Part shown: one piece after another, positions 16,535-27,129 of the stretch
How positions within the stretch are numbered: position 1 is the first letter of the stretch
Layout of the letters: the number at the start of each line of letters is the position of its first letter
DNA from: Candidatus Omnitrophota bacterium
GTDB lineage: Bacteria > Omnitrophota > Gorgyraeia > Gygaellales > Profunditerraquicolaceae
Assembly: GCA_028715415.1 (NCBI GenBank)
Contig: JAQURX010000004.1
Coordinates: 84,933-137,734, forward strand
DNA length: 52,802 bases
Direction: 5' to 3'
Program-made: the position numbers and the translations under genes
Notes under the pieces: model-generated
Seen by the model: the letters and a program-made list of their open reading frames with translations, nothing else
Database searches by the model: none
Told to the model about the DNA's origin: nothing

Positions 16535-17671
16535 TCATTCTCCTTTAGTATTCCAGATATTCTTAAGTTTTTCATAAATAAATTCAGCACATAATGAATG
16601 GCCACGAATATTCATATGCCAATCATCTGCAAATATAATTTTTTGATAATATATACCTTCTCTTGATAAGAAATCGCTAAAATTAAGAATATTTTTAATA
16701 TTCAATTCTTTGTTAATCTTTAAAGGCTCAGTATCAAAAAACCCTGCTGAAACAAACTCAATATTATTCTTCTTAAGAAAATTATTTATATTTGATAAAT
16801 GAATTCTATAATTTTTCAACCCTAACATATACCAATATTTAGAAGGTACGCGTTTTTGCAGATATATTGGATTAACTTGAATACAGCTTACTGCTTCAAG
16901 CTCGGGATAAGGATAGATTCTCTGTTCATAATAAAACATCCTTAATATTTTCTTCTTAAACAAAATCCAAGCCTTGTCCCTATACCATAAACAAAATTTA
17001 TTTAAATCGCGAATCAAGGTAATTAAAGAGCCCTTCCAAACAAACGTTGGCCTCGGGCCTAACGGAATATCATTCTTCTCTTTAGGAATAATGGCTGAAT
17101 CTATTCTATATAATAAATAATGAATAAAGAATGAACGATTGTATAAATAATTAAGAATAGATAAATCCGGCTGAATAAGGTTGCAAAGATATATATCATT
17201 ACTACAATAGCACAATATAACTAAATCCGGGTTAAATTTTACTACTTTTTCTTTTAATACTGCGAGTTCTTGTGCAGTATTATACCCCGGGACAGAAAAA
17301 TTAATCACTTCATATCTGTCATATCGCTGGCTTTTTCCTTCGTTCAACCTGCGCTCTAGAATCTTTGGGAAACTGTTTTCTGAGCCAACCTTCCAACCAA
17401 AAGAAGTTGAATCTCCAATTACAGCAATTCTATATACACCTTGCGGCTTAATAAGGCTATAATAACGGTCATTTAACCCCTGGGAACTGATTTCTGCATT
17501 TATTTCCTTTATTTTATAACCAGGCTGAAGCTCAAAAACAAGCTTTTGATTTCTTACTGGCCTATATCCCAGACAATACAAATGCGGGCTTAGCCTAATA
17601 AACAACTCAAAGCAAAAAAATAAAAAAACAACTGAAAAAAGTAAAACGAGGACATCTTTCTTCCTGGGCAT
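16535..17671 (-). CDS. Membrane-anchored SGNH/GDSL hydrolase (378 aa)
   Basis: An N-terminal membrane segment (about 7-26) is followed by an SGNH hydrolase: block I AVIGDSTSFGW with nucleophile Ser88, block III in LVILCYCSND, and block V DDWHMNIRGH carrying the Asp and His of the triad. The enzyme probably removes an acyl group from an envelope glycan or lipid outside the cytoplasmic membrane. It lies 23 bases upstream of the antiporter gene. Confidence 0.85.
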   Translation of the reverse strand: MPRKKDVLVLLFSVVFLFFCFELFIRLSPHLYCLGYRPVRNQKLVFELQPGYKIKEINAEISSQGLNDRYYSLIKPQGVYRIAVIGDSTSFGWKVGSENSFPKILERRLNEGKSQRYDRYEVINFSVPGYNTAQELAVLKEKVVKFNPDLVILCYCSNDIYLCNLIQPDLSILNYLYNRSFFIHYLLYRIDSAIIPKEKNDIPLGPRPTFVWKGSLITLIRDLNKFCLWYRDKAWILFKKKILRMFYYEQRIYPYPELEAVSCIQVNPIYLQKRVPSKYWYMLGLKNYRIHLSNINNFLKKNNIEFVSAGFFDTEPLKINKELNIKNILNFSDFLSREGIYYQKIIFADDWHMNIRGHSLCAEFIYEKLKNIWNTKGE

Positions 17672-17728
17672 CTTCCCTTATTTTTCCATTCAAGCATTCC
17701 CTAAGCCAAAATAATACTTAAAAAAATA

Positions 17729-18757
17729 TCATGCAAAATGCTTCCTTTTAAAATAAAGCGCAACGTTAACCAGGCTAATTAAGACAGGCACTTCCACTAA
17801 CGGGCCAATTACCGCAGCAAATGCCGCTCCTGAGTTAATTCCGAATACCGCAACTGCAACAGCTATTGCAAGTTCAAAATTATTGCTTGCCGCGGTGAAT
17901 GACAATGTTGCTGTCTTAGGATAACCAGCCTTGAATTTCTTTCCCATATAAAAAGAAACCAAAAACATAAGTACAAAATAGATTAAGAGCGGAATTGCTA
18001 TCCTTACCACATCAAAAGGTATCTTAACAATATATTCCCCTTTTAATGAAAACATAACCACTATAGTAAATAATAAAGCGATTAAAGTTATCGGGCTTAT
18101 TTTAGGGATAAACTTTTCTTCATACCAAGCTTTGCTCTTAATTTTTAACAAAGCAATGCGGGTAATAATCCCGGCTAGAAACGGAATACCAAGATAGATA
18201 AAAACACTATTCGCAATTTGAGCAATAGTGACATTAACCTGAACGCCTTTTAGGCCAAAATACGGTGGCAGAATAGTTATAAAAAACCAAGCATAAACTG
18301 AATAAAACACCACTTGAAAAAGCGAATTAAAAGCAACAAGCCCTGCGCAATATTCCGTGTCGCCTTTCGCAAGCTCATTCCAGACAATCACCATTGCAAT
18401 ACATCGGGCAAGCCCAATCATAATTAACCCAACCATATATTCCGGATAACCCCTTAAGAATATAATGGCAAGCAGAAACATAAGAATCGGACCAATTATC
18501 CAGTTTTGAACAAGAGAAAGAGTCAATATTTTTATATCCTTAAACACACTTCCCATCTCTTCATATTTAACCTTTGCTAATGGAGGATACATCATAAGTA
18601 TTAAACCAACAGCAATAGGAATATTCGTTGTCCCGACCTGGAATTTATTCCAAAATCCGACAATTTGAGGATAAAGATACCCTGATAAAACCCCAATCCC
18701 CATGGCCAAAAAAATCCATAGGGTTAAGAATCGATCAAGAAAAGATAATTTCTTCAT
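17729..18757 (-). CDS. acr3: ACR3-family arsenite efflux permease (342 aa)
   Basis: Ten-helix membrane carrier with ACR3 signatures: [36 protein letters not shown] with the conserved Cys, and [16 protein letters not shown]3 exports arsenite (and sometimes antimonite) in exchange for protons. No arsR or arsC lies beside it; the gene follows a P-type Mg2+ ATPase gene with a 9-base gap, so local context is ion transport rather than a classical ars operon. Confidence 0.93.
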   Translation of the reverse strand: MKKLSFLDRFLTLWIFLAMGIGVLSGYLYPQIVGFWNKFQVGTTNIPIAVGLILMMYPPLAKVKYEEMGSVFKDIKILTLSLVQNWIIGPILMFLLAIIFLRGYPEYMVGLIMIGLARCIAMVIVWNELAKGDTEYCAGLVAFNSLFQVVFYSVYAWFFITILPPYFGLKGVQVNVTIAQIANSVFIYLGIPFLAGIITRIALLKIKSKAWYEEKFIPKISPITLIALLFTIVVMFSLKGEYIVKIPFDVVRIAIPLLIYFVLMFLVSFYMGKKFKAGYPKTATLSFTAASNNFELAIAVAVAVFGINSGAAFAAVIGPLVEVPVLISLVNVALYFKRKHFA

Positions 18758-18766
18758 GGCATCCTC

Positions 18767-21325
18767 CTACTCGTAACCATACTTTCTGATAAACCAGCGC
18801 TTGACCCGCTGAACCATAAACAGGTACGCTGTCACAATCAAAATTAAGGCGAGGAAATATCCGGGAGGCGGAGTAACAAAACCAAAATGCTTACCCAAAG
18901 GAATAAACGGTATTACCAATGCAATCGTGACAATATAAATTGAAGTAAATATCAGAAACTGGCTGGGCTTACTTTCAATAAACGGAATTTTTCCGGTACG
19001 GATCACATGTATTACTAAAGTCTGGGTGCAAAGCGATTCTAAAAACCAACCCGTATGAAAAAGCTGTTCGGGCGCTTTAAATACCCATAAGAGTACGCCA
19101 AAAGTAATAAAATCAAATAAAGAACTTACAGGGCCGATGGTAATCATAAATTTCTTGATATAATTAATATTCCATGGCCTTGACTTTAGCAAATATTCCT
19201 TATCAACATCATCAGAAGGTATAGCGATCTGCGAAATATCATAAAGCAAATTATTCAAAAGGATTTGTATAGGCAGCATTGGCAGGAATGGTAGGAACAA
19301 ACTTGCCCCTGTCATACTAAGCATATTCCCAAAATTTGAACTTGAGCCCATTTTAATATACTTAAGGATATTCCCAAAAGTTCTTCTCCCCTCCAAAATA
19401 CCATCTTCAAGAACCAAAAGGCTTTTCTTCAAAAGAATGATATCTGCTGATTCTTTGGCAATATCTACGGCATTATTAACCGAAATCCCGACATCGGATG
19501 CCTTCAATGCAGGCGCATCATTAATCCCATCCCCAAGATAACCAACTATATGTTTATTCTTATGCAAAGCCCGAATTACCCTTTCTTTCTGTAATGGAGA
19601 AAGCCGAGCGAAAACTGTTGTTACCTTTACTAACTCACATAATTGATCATCAGTTATCTTCTCTACCTCTTCTCCTGTGGCAAGCCCTTTTACATCCAAT
19701 CCGACATCCCCACAGATCTTCTTAGTTACTAATTCATTATCCCCTGTTAAAACTTTGAAAACTATTCCCAGATTCTTTAAGGTTTCAATAGTCTTTCTTG
19801 CGGTTGGCTTCGGAGGATCAAGAAAAGCAATATAACCCTTAAGAATTAATTCCTGCTCATCATCTTTGGTATATTTGTCTTTTTGCTGATCAAAATCTTT
19901 GTAAGCCACCGCCAGAACCCTGAAACCTTCAGCGCTAAGGTTATCGTATTCTTCCTTTAACTCTAAAAGCATCAAATTGCCAGTGCCTAAATCAAGTATT
20001 TCGCCTTCAAGTTCAAACTTAGTGCAACGCCTATAAATCTCTTCAGGTGCACCCTTTACAATTAATCTATGTTTACCCTCATTCTCAACTACAACAGACA
20101 TAAGCTTCCTTGAGAAATCAAAAGGGACTTCGTCAACTTTCTTATATTGCTTTACGACAAGCTTTCCATGTTTAAGGATTGCCCTATCTAAAATATTTTT
20201 TAATCCGGTTTGATAATAGCTATTTATGAACGCAAAACGAAGGACATCTTCATCTTCCTTACGGACTACATCACAGTGCCTCTCCAAAATGATCCTATCC
20301 ATTGTTAAAGTGCCGGTCTTATCAGTACAAAGCACATCCATGGCCCCGAAATTCTGGATTGCATTTAAGCGTTTAACAATAACATCCTTCTTAGACATGG
20401 CAATCGCACCTTTTGACAGGTTTATTGCAACAAGCATCGGAAGCATCTCAGGGGTAAGCCCCACAGCAACAGAAAGAGCAAAAAGAAGCGCTTGGATAAT
20501 ATTCCCTTTGTTAAAAGCATTAATAGCAAAGATTACAGCGACCAACACAAGCATGGCGCGAATCATTAGCCACGTAAACTGGCGTATGCCTTTATCAAAA
20601 CTACTTTCAACAACAATTGAAGCTAATTTTCTTGAAAGCTCTCCAAACTCTGTAGCAATCCCGGTTTTTACAACAACACCTAAACCCGTGCCGCTAACAA
20701 CACTTGAGCCCATGAAAGCGATATTAGTTAAATCTGCCGGGGATCGTTTACGCGGATCGCTTACTTCGCAAGCCTTTTCAACCGGAAATGACTCTCCCGT
20801 TAAAGATGCCTGGTTGATAAACAGGTCTTTGCAAGAAATTATCCTTAGATCAGCCGGAATCATATCTCCTGCAAATAAATCTATGATATCTCCGGGAACA
20901 ATCTCACGGATATTTACTTCTTTTGATTTTCCGTTTCTATAGACGGTGGCTGTTGCCCGCACCATTTCACTTAAACGCTCAGCTTCCTTTCCAGCTCGAT
21001 GTTCCTGAATAAAAGACAGGAATACGCTGATAAACGCCATGGCAATTACCAAAATTGCGCTTATCCTCTCTCCGAAGAATAGTGAGAAGGCAGCAATAAT
21101 AAGAAGAACTATAACCAGGGGGTTAACAAATTTAGAGGCGATCTCAAATATAACGGTACGCTTTTTTTTCTTGGCAGGCTCATTAAAACCAAATTCTTCA
21201 ATTCTCTTAGCAGCTTCTTGTTCACTCAAGCCCTTGGGAGAAGAATTTAGTTTTTCAAATAATACATTTTGAGGAGAAGTGATATAATCAAAATCCCAGT
21301 TTTGAATTTTAATATTCCCATCCAT
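18767..21325 (-). CDS. mgtA: MgtA/MgtB-type (P3B) Mg2+-importing P-type ATPase (852 aa)
   Basis: P-type ATPase with phosphorylated Asp335 in CTDKTGTLT, TGES at 176-179, and GDGINDAPAL in the hinge. The M4 motif TPEMLPM (291-297) and DISQIAIPSDDVD in the C-terminal membrane part are hallmarks of MgtA/MgtB rather than Ca2+ pumps. It is slightly shorter than E. coli MgtA. No Mg2+-sensing leader is visible: only 24 bases separate it from the upstream Ca2+-type ATPase gene. Confidence 0.93.
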   Translation of the reverse strand: MDGNIKIQNWDFDYITSPQNVLFEKLNSSPKGLSEQEAAKRIEEFGFNEPAKKKKRTVIFEIASKFVNPLVIVLLIIAAFSLFFGERISAILVIAMAFISVFLSFIQEHRAGKEAERLSEMVRATATVYRNGKSKEVNIREIVPGDIIDLFAGDMIPADLRIISCKDLFINQASLTGESFPVEKACEVSDPRKRSPADLTNIAFMGSSVVSGTGLGVVVKTGIATEFGELSRKLASIVVESSFDKGIRQFTWLMIRAMLVLVAVIFAINAFNKGNIIQALLFALSVAVGLTPEMLPMLVAINLSKGAIAMSKKDVIVKRLNAIQNFGAMDVLCTDKTGTLTMDRIILERHCDVVRKEDEDVLRFAFINSYYQTGLKNILDRAILKHGKLVVKQYKKVDEVPFDFSRKLMSVVVENEGKHRLIVKGAPEEIYRRCTKFELEGEILDLGTGNLMLLELKEEYDNLSAEGFRVLAVAYKDFDQQKDKYTKDDEQELILKGYIAFLDPPKPTARKTIETLKNLGIVFKVLTGDNELVTKKICGDVGLDVKGLATGEEVEKITDDQLCELVKVTTVFARLSPLQKERVIRALHKNKHIVGYLGDGINDAPALKASDVGISVNNAVDIAKESADIILLKKSLLVLEDGILEGRRTFGNILKYIKMGSSSNFGNMLSMTGASLFLPFLPMLPIQILLNNLLYDISQIAIPSDDVDKEYLLKSRPWNINYIKKFMITIGPVSSLFDFITFGVLLWVFKAPEQLFHTGWFLESLCTQTLVIHVIRTGKIPFIESKPSQFLIFTSIYIVTIALVIPFIPLGKHFGFVTPPPGYFLALILIVTAYLFMVQRVKRWFIRKYGYE

Positions 21326-21349
21326 GACTTTATATCTTGATAAAACAAA

Positions 21350-24058
21350 TTAAAAAACTTCCAAAATTTTCTTTTTAGGCATAAAAATCTTCCAAATTTC
21401 CATTAACCATAATGGTAGGGAAGAAATTACAATTACAAGGGCCCAGTCAAATATGCCTAAGGCCTCAGTCTTAAAAACCTTCTGTAAAAAAGGAATATAC
21501 ACTACTGCCATTTGTAAACAGAATGAAACCAAGGTAGCAACAACTAATTTCATATTAGTGCCAACTCCAAGCTTGAACAAAGATTCTGTTACGCTTCTAC
21601 AGTTAAAAGAATGAAACAACTGCGAGCAGGAAAGCACGATAAATGCCGCTGTCCGTGCACGCACAATACCTTCTTTTTCTATGAACAAAACAAGAACAAA
21701 CGCCAACAAACTACAAAAAGCGATAAAGAATCCTTGAACCAACATTAGGAATCCTCTTTGTTTTGTAATGACACCCTCTGTAGTTTTGCGCGGCGGGCGG
21801 CTCATTATGTTTGGATCTACCGGATCAACCCCTAAAGCAAGCGCAGGAAGCCCGTCAGTTACAAGATTAACCCAAAGGATATGTATTGGAAGCAGAGGAA
21901 CTGGAAAACCCAACAAAGAAGAAATAAACATAACAAGGATTTCTCCAGCATTACAAGAAAGAAGATAATGAATAAACTTCTTTATATTATCATATATACC
22001 TCTTCCTTCTTCAACTGCTGAAACAATTGAAGCAAAATTATCATCGGTTATTACCATGTCGGAAACTTCTTTAGTTACATCTGTCCCGGTAATTCCCATA
22101 GCAACCCCAATATCAGCTTCTTTAACCGCAGGCGCATCATTAACCCCATCTCCTGTCATTGCCACAATCTCACCATGCTTTCGCCAGGCGCGCACAACTC
22201 TTAATTTATGCTCAGGGGAAACCCTCGCGTAGACTGAAATCTTTTTTACTTCCTTAAATAAATCATCATCGCTTAATTTATCCAGCTCTTCTCCGCTTAA
22301 CGCCAATGATTCTTCGGTAAAAAACCCGAGTTCCCGCGCAATCGCAACTGCTGTATTCTTATGGTCTCCGGTAATCATAACTGTTTTAATGCCGGCACTC
22401 TTACACTCCCGGATAGCAGCCTTGACTTCTTCACGGGGAGGATCTATCATCGCAACCAAACCTAAAAATGTAAGATCCTGCTCAATTTGAGCTGCTTCAT
22501 ATTTTTCGTAAGAATTATCTAAATCCCTTGAAGCAATAGCCAGTACCCTCATCGCTTGTCCGGCTAACTCATCGTTAATCTTCTGTATAGCTTGCCTATC
22601 CTGACTAGTTAATTTTCTGACTGTTCCATTTTCTTCAATATTAACGCAATCATTCAAAAGCATATCAGGAGCACCCTTGGTAAAAGCAACTATCTTACCA
22701 TTGTATTTTCTGACAACCGTCATCTTCTTGCGCTCGGAATCAAAAGGAATTTCATCAACAAAAACGAATTCTTCTTCTAATTTCTCCTTCATAATTCCTG
22801 TTTTTCCAGCGGCTGTTAACAAAGCGCCTTCAGTAGGATCTCCAACAATCTTAAAAACCCCTTCTTTCTCAACTAACTGAGCTCCATTACATAACACACC
22901 TGAACGCAATAAATTATTAAGGCTTACGTTCTCAGCGCTATTAATTTGCTTCTTATCAAGCAGGATTTCGCCTTTAGGTTCGTAACCAATCCCGGTTACC
23001 GCAAAAAGTTTTCCTGCTGTATATAATTTCTGGACTGTCATTTCATTTTTAGTCAAGGTCCCTGTCTTATCAGAACAAATTACGGTGGCACATCCTAAAG
23101 TCTCAACCGAAGGAAGCTTTCTAATAAGAGCATTACGCTTTACCATCCGGTGAACACCTAATGCCAACGCAATTGTTACAACCGCAGGAAGCCCTTCTGG
23201 AATAGCAGCTACAGCTAAGCTTACCGAGGTCAAAAATACATCAATAATTTTCCCTCCCCGCAGCCATTCCAGCAAAAATACCATTCCTACTAAAACAAAA
23301 CATAGATAAACAATCCATTTACCGAATTCTTCAAGCTTTCTTTGTAAAGGAGTAGTTTGTCGCTCTACCCCTTGAACCATACCGGCTATTTTACCAAGCT
23401 CCGTTTTCATTCCTGTGTAAACAACCAGCGCCTTTGCCTTCCCTGAGGCAACCGAAGTACCCATGTAAACCATATTCGCGCGGTCAGCAAGCGGAATCTC
23501 TTTTTCTTCCAAAGCATGAATTGTTTTAATAACTGGCGAGGATTCCCCTGTTAAACTTGCTTCTTGCGCGCTAAAATTTGAACTAACCCAAACCAAGCGG
23601 CAATCCGCAGGCACGCTATCCCCTGCTTCTAGCTCAATCAAATCTCCCGGAACAAGCAAAAAAGAAGGAACTATTCTGTGCTCATTATCGCGGATAACTT
23701 TTGAATTCGGGCTGGAGAGTTTCTTTAACGCCGCTAATGATTTTTCCGCGCGGAATTCCTGAACAAACCCTAAAATTGCGTTAATAATTACGATTGCAAT
23801 TATTGCCAATGCATCAACCCATTCCTGCAAGAAACCGGAAACCAAAGCAGCTCCGATTAAAATCCAAACAATAAAATCTTTAAACTGCTCAAGGAAAATC
23901 TCAAAAGGGCCCACACCCTTCTTCTCAAGGAGCTGATTAGCTCCGAATTCTTCAAGACGATTCTTAGCATCTTCCTCGCTAAGCCCTGACTTGATATTGC
24001 TTTTTAAAGCCAAAACAGCATCATCACTATTTAAACTATAGAATCTTTCATCATTCAT
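21350..24058 (-). CDS. Ca2+-transporting P-type ATPase, P2 type (902 aa)
   Basis: Cation pump with phosphorylated Asp330 in CSDKTGTLT, M4 motif IPEGLP (286-291), TGES at 170-173 and TGDGVNDAP followed by ADIGVAMG. The M6 segment LWVNLVTDGLPALALG is typical of SERCA/PMR1-like Ca2+ (or Mn2+) exporters. It leads an ATPase, ATPase, ACR3 series with gaps under 30 bases. The exact ion is inferred from the family. Confidence 0.9.
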   Translation of the reverse strand: MNDERFYSLNSDDAVLALKSNIKSGLSEEDAKNRLEEFGANQLLEKKGVGPFEIFLEQFKDFIVWILIGAALVSGFLQEWVDALAIIAIVIINAILGFVQEFRAEKSLAALKKLSSPNSKVIRDNEHRIVPSFLLVPGDLIELEAGDSVPADCRLVWVSSNFSAQEASLTGESSPVIKTIHALEEKEIPLADRANMVYMGTSVASGKAKALVVYTGMKTELGKIAGMVQGVERQTTPLQRKLEEFGKWIVYLCFVLVGMVFLLEWLRGGKIIDVFLTSVSLAVAAIPEGLPAVVTIALALGVHRMVKRNALIRKLPSVETLGCATVICSDKTGTLTKNEMTVQKLYTAGKLFAVTGIGYEPKGEILLDKKQINSAENVSLNNLLRSGVLCNGAQLVEKEGVFKIVGDPTEGALLTAAGKTGIMKEKLEEEFVFVDEIPFDSERKKMTVVRKYNGKIVAFTKGAPDMLLNDCVNIEENGTVRKLTSQDRQAIQKINDELAGQAMRVLAIASRDLDNSYEKYEAAQIEQDLTFLGLVAMIDPPREEVKAAIRECKSAGIKTVMITGDHKNTAVAIARELGFFTEESLALSGEELDKLSDDDLFKEVKKISVYARVSPEHKLRVVRAWRKHGEIVAMTGDGVNDAPAVKEADIGVAMGITGTDVTKEVSDMVITDDNFASIVSAVEEGRGIYDNIKKFIHYLLSCNAGEILVMFISSLLGFPVPLLPIHILWVNLVTDGLPALALGVDPVDPNIMSRPPRKTTEGVITKQRGFLMLVQGFFIAFCSLLAFVLVLFIEKEGIVRARTAAFIVLSCSQLFHSFNCRSVTESLFKLGVGTNMKLVVATLVSFCLQMAVVYIPFLQKVFKTEALGIFDWALVIVISSLPLWLMEIWKIFMPKKKILEVF

Positions 24059-24084
24059 TAATACGTATCCTCTCTAAAATATTA

Positions 24085-25749
24085 TTATTTCTTTTTACCC
24101 TGTTGATTGATCGCTGTTACTTTTACAACATATTCATTACCGAAGGTTTTTAATAACTCTACTTTAAACTCTTTCCCTGCAATTCGTTCAATATCAACCA
24201 AACAGGACTTCTTGATTACGCCATAGGTAACTGGTTGCGTTTTTAAGAACGCAAAGGTTTTTTCATCAGTATCAAAATATCCAATCGGATGAGCGCTGAA
24301 GAAATTTCTCCCGCCAACATTAATTACCGCAACCGGCTTATCAGTATAAAACCTGACCCCTCTGGCATAAGCTTTGGTACAAAGAATAGTGTTATCAACT
24401 TTTAGCTCGTTTAATATGTAAGCTCCTACATTCTTACAAGAAACATAATCTCGGTAATGCTTCTCCCAAGAAAAAGTAAATATTAAAAGTATCGGCACAA
24501 TAAGCGAAGTCAAGAATAAGCTTACTAAAAGCTTTTTCTGGGAAGCCGACAAAAAGATGAAAAAAATCAGAAAAACAAGGATAAAAACCGCTGAATACAC
24601 AAAAGCCATAGGAGGTAAATACATTGAGAACAGGAATGAATTAACAACTAAACCGATAGGCAGGATTAAAAAAAGCACACTTGATAATTGCATAAGCCTT
24701 ACAAGCAAGCTGGGTTTATCTGTCAGCTTCCTATAAATAAAATCTCCTGCAAGGACTGCTAAAGCAGGAAATAACGGCAAAATATAACTGGTTAGTTTTG
24801 AATGAGCTGCCTGGAACACAACAAAAACAACAATAATCCAGCTGATCAAAAATAAATCAAGTGTTCGCAAAGTCTTCTTCAACGCTTTCATAAAAACTTC
24901 TGCAATTGAAGCTAAAACAAACAAGCTCCAGGGGAACATACAAAGAATCATCGTCATGGGATAAAAATACCATGTATCATTTCCTTTATGCTCAGCTTCA
25001 ATAACCCTTCTTATATGGTCATTATAAAAAAATTCATCAATAAACTCTCTTCCGTATTTTTTAATCATAAGTGCATACCAGGGAACAGAGATTAACAAAA
25101 ACACCAGGAATCCTAACCCAAATGATCCGCAAAACAAAAACTTAAGGTCTTTTTTAAACAACAAAAACAGAATAACCGCTAAAAGCGGAATGAAAAATCC
25201 AAGCGGTCCCTTGGTCAAAACAGCCAAAGCGCTAAATACAAAAAACAGCATTACTCCAATAAATTTCCTATTGCTATTTACATAGGCCCAGAAAAACGCA
25301 ACTAACGACAGCAAGATTAATACAGTAAAAATCATATCGGTAAAAACCGTCCTTGACATGCCTATATAAAGGCCTGCTGAAGATAGTATGCCCCCGCAAA
25401 TAAACGCATTCTTTTCACTCTTTGCCCCAAGCAAAACCAAAAGATAAACAGCAATAACCCCCATAATGGCAAAAAGAGCAGGGAAAAATCTAGCCGAAAA
25501 GTTTGAAATCCCGAATAACTCAAAACCAAAACGAAGCAGCCAAAAAGTAAAAATAGGCTTCTCAAATTGGGGTTTTCCGAATAGTATCGGAACTTCCCAA
25601 GTATTCTGCTGCATCATCTCCTTCGCAGAGCCAGAATAAAATACTTCATCAGGATTAGTCTGGCTTAACATATGATTCCCCAACATCAAGAAACAAAAAG
25701 CAAGAACTGTTAAAATCAATACATTCTTAAGATTGCCTGCTTTAATCAT
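24085..25749 (-). CDS. ArnT-like GT-C glycosyltransferase (GT83/PMT type, 554 aa)
   Basis: Polytopic membrane protein with about 11-12 helices. The first periplasmic loop has the GT-C catalytic acidic pair D34-E35 in TNPDEVFYSG, followed by WEVPILFGKPQFEKP, strongly reminiscent of ArnT. Family enzymes transfer a sugar from undecaprenyl phosphate to lipid A or other envelope acceptors. The stop overlaps nothing, but its start overlaps the end of the polysaccharide deacetylase gene by 8 bases. Pairing with a deacetylase is also seen in ArnD-ArnT lipid A modification, though no full arn set is present. Confidence 0.87.
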   Translation of the reverse strand: MIKAGNLKNVLILTVLAFCFLMLGNHMLSQTNPDEVFYSGSAKEMMQQNTWEVPILFGKPQFEKPIFTFWLLRFGFELFGISNFSARFFPALFAIMGVIAVYLLVLLGAKSEKNAFICGGILSSAGLYIGMSRTVFTDMIFTVLILLSLVAFFWAYVNSNRKFIGVMLFFVFSALAVLTKGPLGFFIPLLAVILFLLFKKDLKFLFCGSFGLGFLVFLLISVPWYALMIKKYGREFIDEFFYNDHIRRVIEAEHKGNDTWYFYPMTMILCMFPWSLFVLASIAEVFMKALKKTLRTLDLFLISWIIVVFVVFQAAHSKLTSYILPLFPALAVLAGDFIYRKLTDKPSLLVRLMQLSSVLFLILPIGLVVNSFLFSMYLPPMAFVYSAVFILVFLIFFIFLSASQKKLLVSLFLTSLIVPILLIFTFSWEKHYRDYVSCKNVGAYILNELKVDNTILCTKAYARGVRFYTDKPVAVINVGGRNFFSAHPIGYFDTDEKTFAFLKTQPVTYGVIKKSCLVDIERIAGKEFKVELLKTFGNEYVVKVTAINQQGKKK

Positions 25750-26479
25750 TCTTCTTCTCCATTTCTATTAGCTCAGTGACTGTTACAAATCTATACCCTA
25801 GCCTCTTTAGTTCCTCAATAAGCCTTTTAATAGTCCTGACTGTCTCATACCTGCTTCCGCCTTCTTTACCAAAAACCGCACCGCTATCATGAAAAAGAAT
25901 TATATCTCCGGGCCTGACATGATTTAATATATACTTGATAATGTATTTGTAATCAAAAGTTACCCAATCTTTAGAATTAATAGTCCAGAGGACAATCTCA
26001 AACCCAAGGCTTCTGATCTCCTCTTTAGTTCTTTTATTCAGCCATGCCTTTGGCGGCCTGAACAATTTCGTAGACCTACCCGTAGCGGACTTTATTGCTT
26101 TTTCAGTATCCAATATCTCTTTCTTAAGCAGCCCGCTGCTTGAAAAATTAACTAACCGATGATCATAAGTATGATTCCCTATCTCATGGCCTTCATCAGC
26201 AACACGCTTGGCAATCTCCGGGTATTTACTTACATGTTCACCAAGCATAAAAAACGTAGCCTTTACATTATCCTCTTTTAATTCATCAAGGATCTTTGGC
26301 GTCCACTCCGTTGAAGGGCCGTCATCAAAAGTCAAAGCAACGACTTTTTCGGAAACATCCGCATGGTAAAAAGTGCCTTTTCTATTAAGGACGCTTTGAT
26401 CAAAAAAGACCATAACCGAAGCAAAAATAAATATAGCCAAAAATAAGAATATTGAAATACGCACAATCTTTTTTCTCAT
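25742..26479 (-). CDS. Membrane-anchored NodB-type polysaccharide deacetylase (245 aa)
   Basis: One N-terminal transmembrane helix (about 7-26) precedes a carbohydrate esterase family 4 domain. Metal and catalytic residues are visible: D52-D53 in TFDDGP, H103 and H107 in GNHTYDH, and RPPKAWLN (motif 3). It removes N-acetyl or similar groups from a glycan outside the cytoplasmic membrane. It overlaps the ArnT-like gene, so the two are probably functionally linked in envelope glycan or lipid modification. Confidence 0.9.
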   Translation of the reverse strand: MRKKIVRISIFLFLAIFIFASVMVFFDQSVLNRKGTFYHADVSEKVVALTFDDGPSTEWTPKILDELKEDNVKATFFMLGEHVSKYPEIAKRVADEGHEIGNHTYDHRLVNFSSSGLLKKEILDTEKAIKSATGRSTKLFRPPKAWLNKRTKEEIRSLGFEIVLWTINSKDWVTFDYKYIIKYILNHVRPGDIILFHDSGAVFGKEGGSRYETVRTIKRLIEELKRLGYRFVTVTELIEMEKKND

Positions 26480-26494
26480 AAGTAAATTAAGATA

Positions 26495-27127
26495 TTAGAA
26501 ATCACTTTTTTTCGGAAGACGGGACTTGCTGTAATCCCTTAGCTTAGTTAGATAATTTGTATATTTTCGCAGTTTGATATTTACTTTCTCAAGTTTTGGC
26601 CTGATTACCGTTGCAATCAAAAGTTGCCCGATGAAAATACTAAAACAGTCGGTTGCGATATCTTTTAACTCAAAATTATGCCCGCCTAAGTTAGAAAGCT
26701 GGAGCAATTCATCAAAAACAGCAAAAACCGTAACAATTAAAAAACTCCACAAATAAAGCATCATGGTCCCGAAATTGTGCCTTAATGCGAAGAAAATAAC
26801 CAAACTTAAGATTCCGTAGCCGACAAAATGTAAACGGTCCATGGTAGTTTCAACTTTTGTCAGGAAATAAACACAAGAAGCAAAAATGACGCATAACCAA
26901 GCATACTGAGAAAATACAGCCTTATCTTTCTTGCATATCAGATAGAACAACAATATTAAGCACGTTACGCCTATGGAAACATTAATAATAAAATTTAAGG
27001 TCCTATCAACCGTCCCCGGATTCAAATGAGGGAAAATCTTATCTGAAACCGGCATAAGCAAAAGCACCCCTAAATATATAAGGACTACAAATAACCAATC
27101 CCGGATTATCCTGTATTTTTGACGCAT
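26495..27127 (-). CDS. VanZ-family membrane protein (210 aa)
   Basis: Five hydrophobic helices with the VanZ-like pattern DRLHFVGYGILSL, FDELLQLSNLGGHNFELKD and a following IATDCFSIFIGQLL helix. VanZ-like proteins are integral membrane proteins of poorly defined role, first linked with teicoplanin resistance. The gene lies between the deacetylase (15 bp gap) and the receiver-domain protein (2 bp gap), fitting a cell-envelope unit. The C-terminal tail is basic (RKYTNYLTKLRDYSKSR). Confidence 0.8.
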   Translation of the reverse strand: MRQKYRIIRDWLFVVLIYLGVLLLMPVSDKIFPHLNPGTVDRTLNFIINVSIGVTCLILLFYLICKKDKAVFSQYAWLCVIFASCVYFLTKVETTMDRLHFVGYGILSLVIFFALRHNFGTMMLYLWSFLIVTVFAVFDELLQLSNLGGHNFELKDIATDCFSIFIGQLLIATVIRPKLEKVNIKLRKYTNYLTKLRDYSKSRLPKKSDF

Positions 27128-27129
27128 TA

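Noticed and set aside
21326-21349. Mg2+-sensing leader before the MgtA-type gene
   Set aside because: The intergenic gap is only 24 bases, too short for a riboswitch or an attenuation leader.
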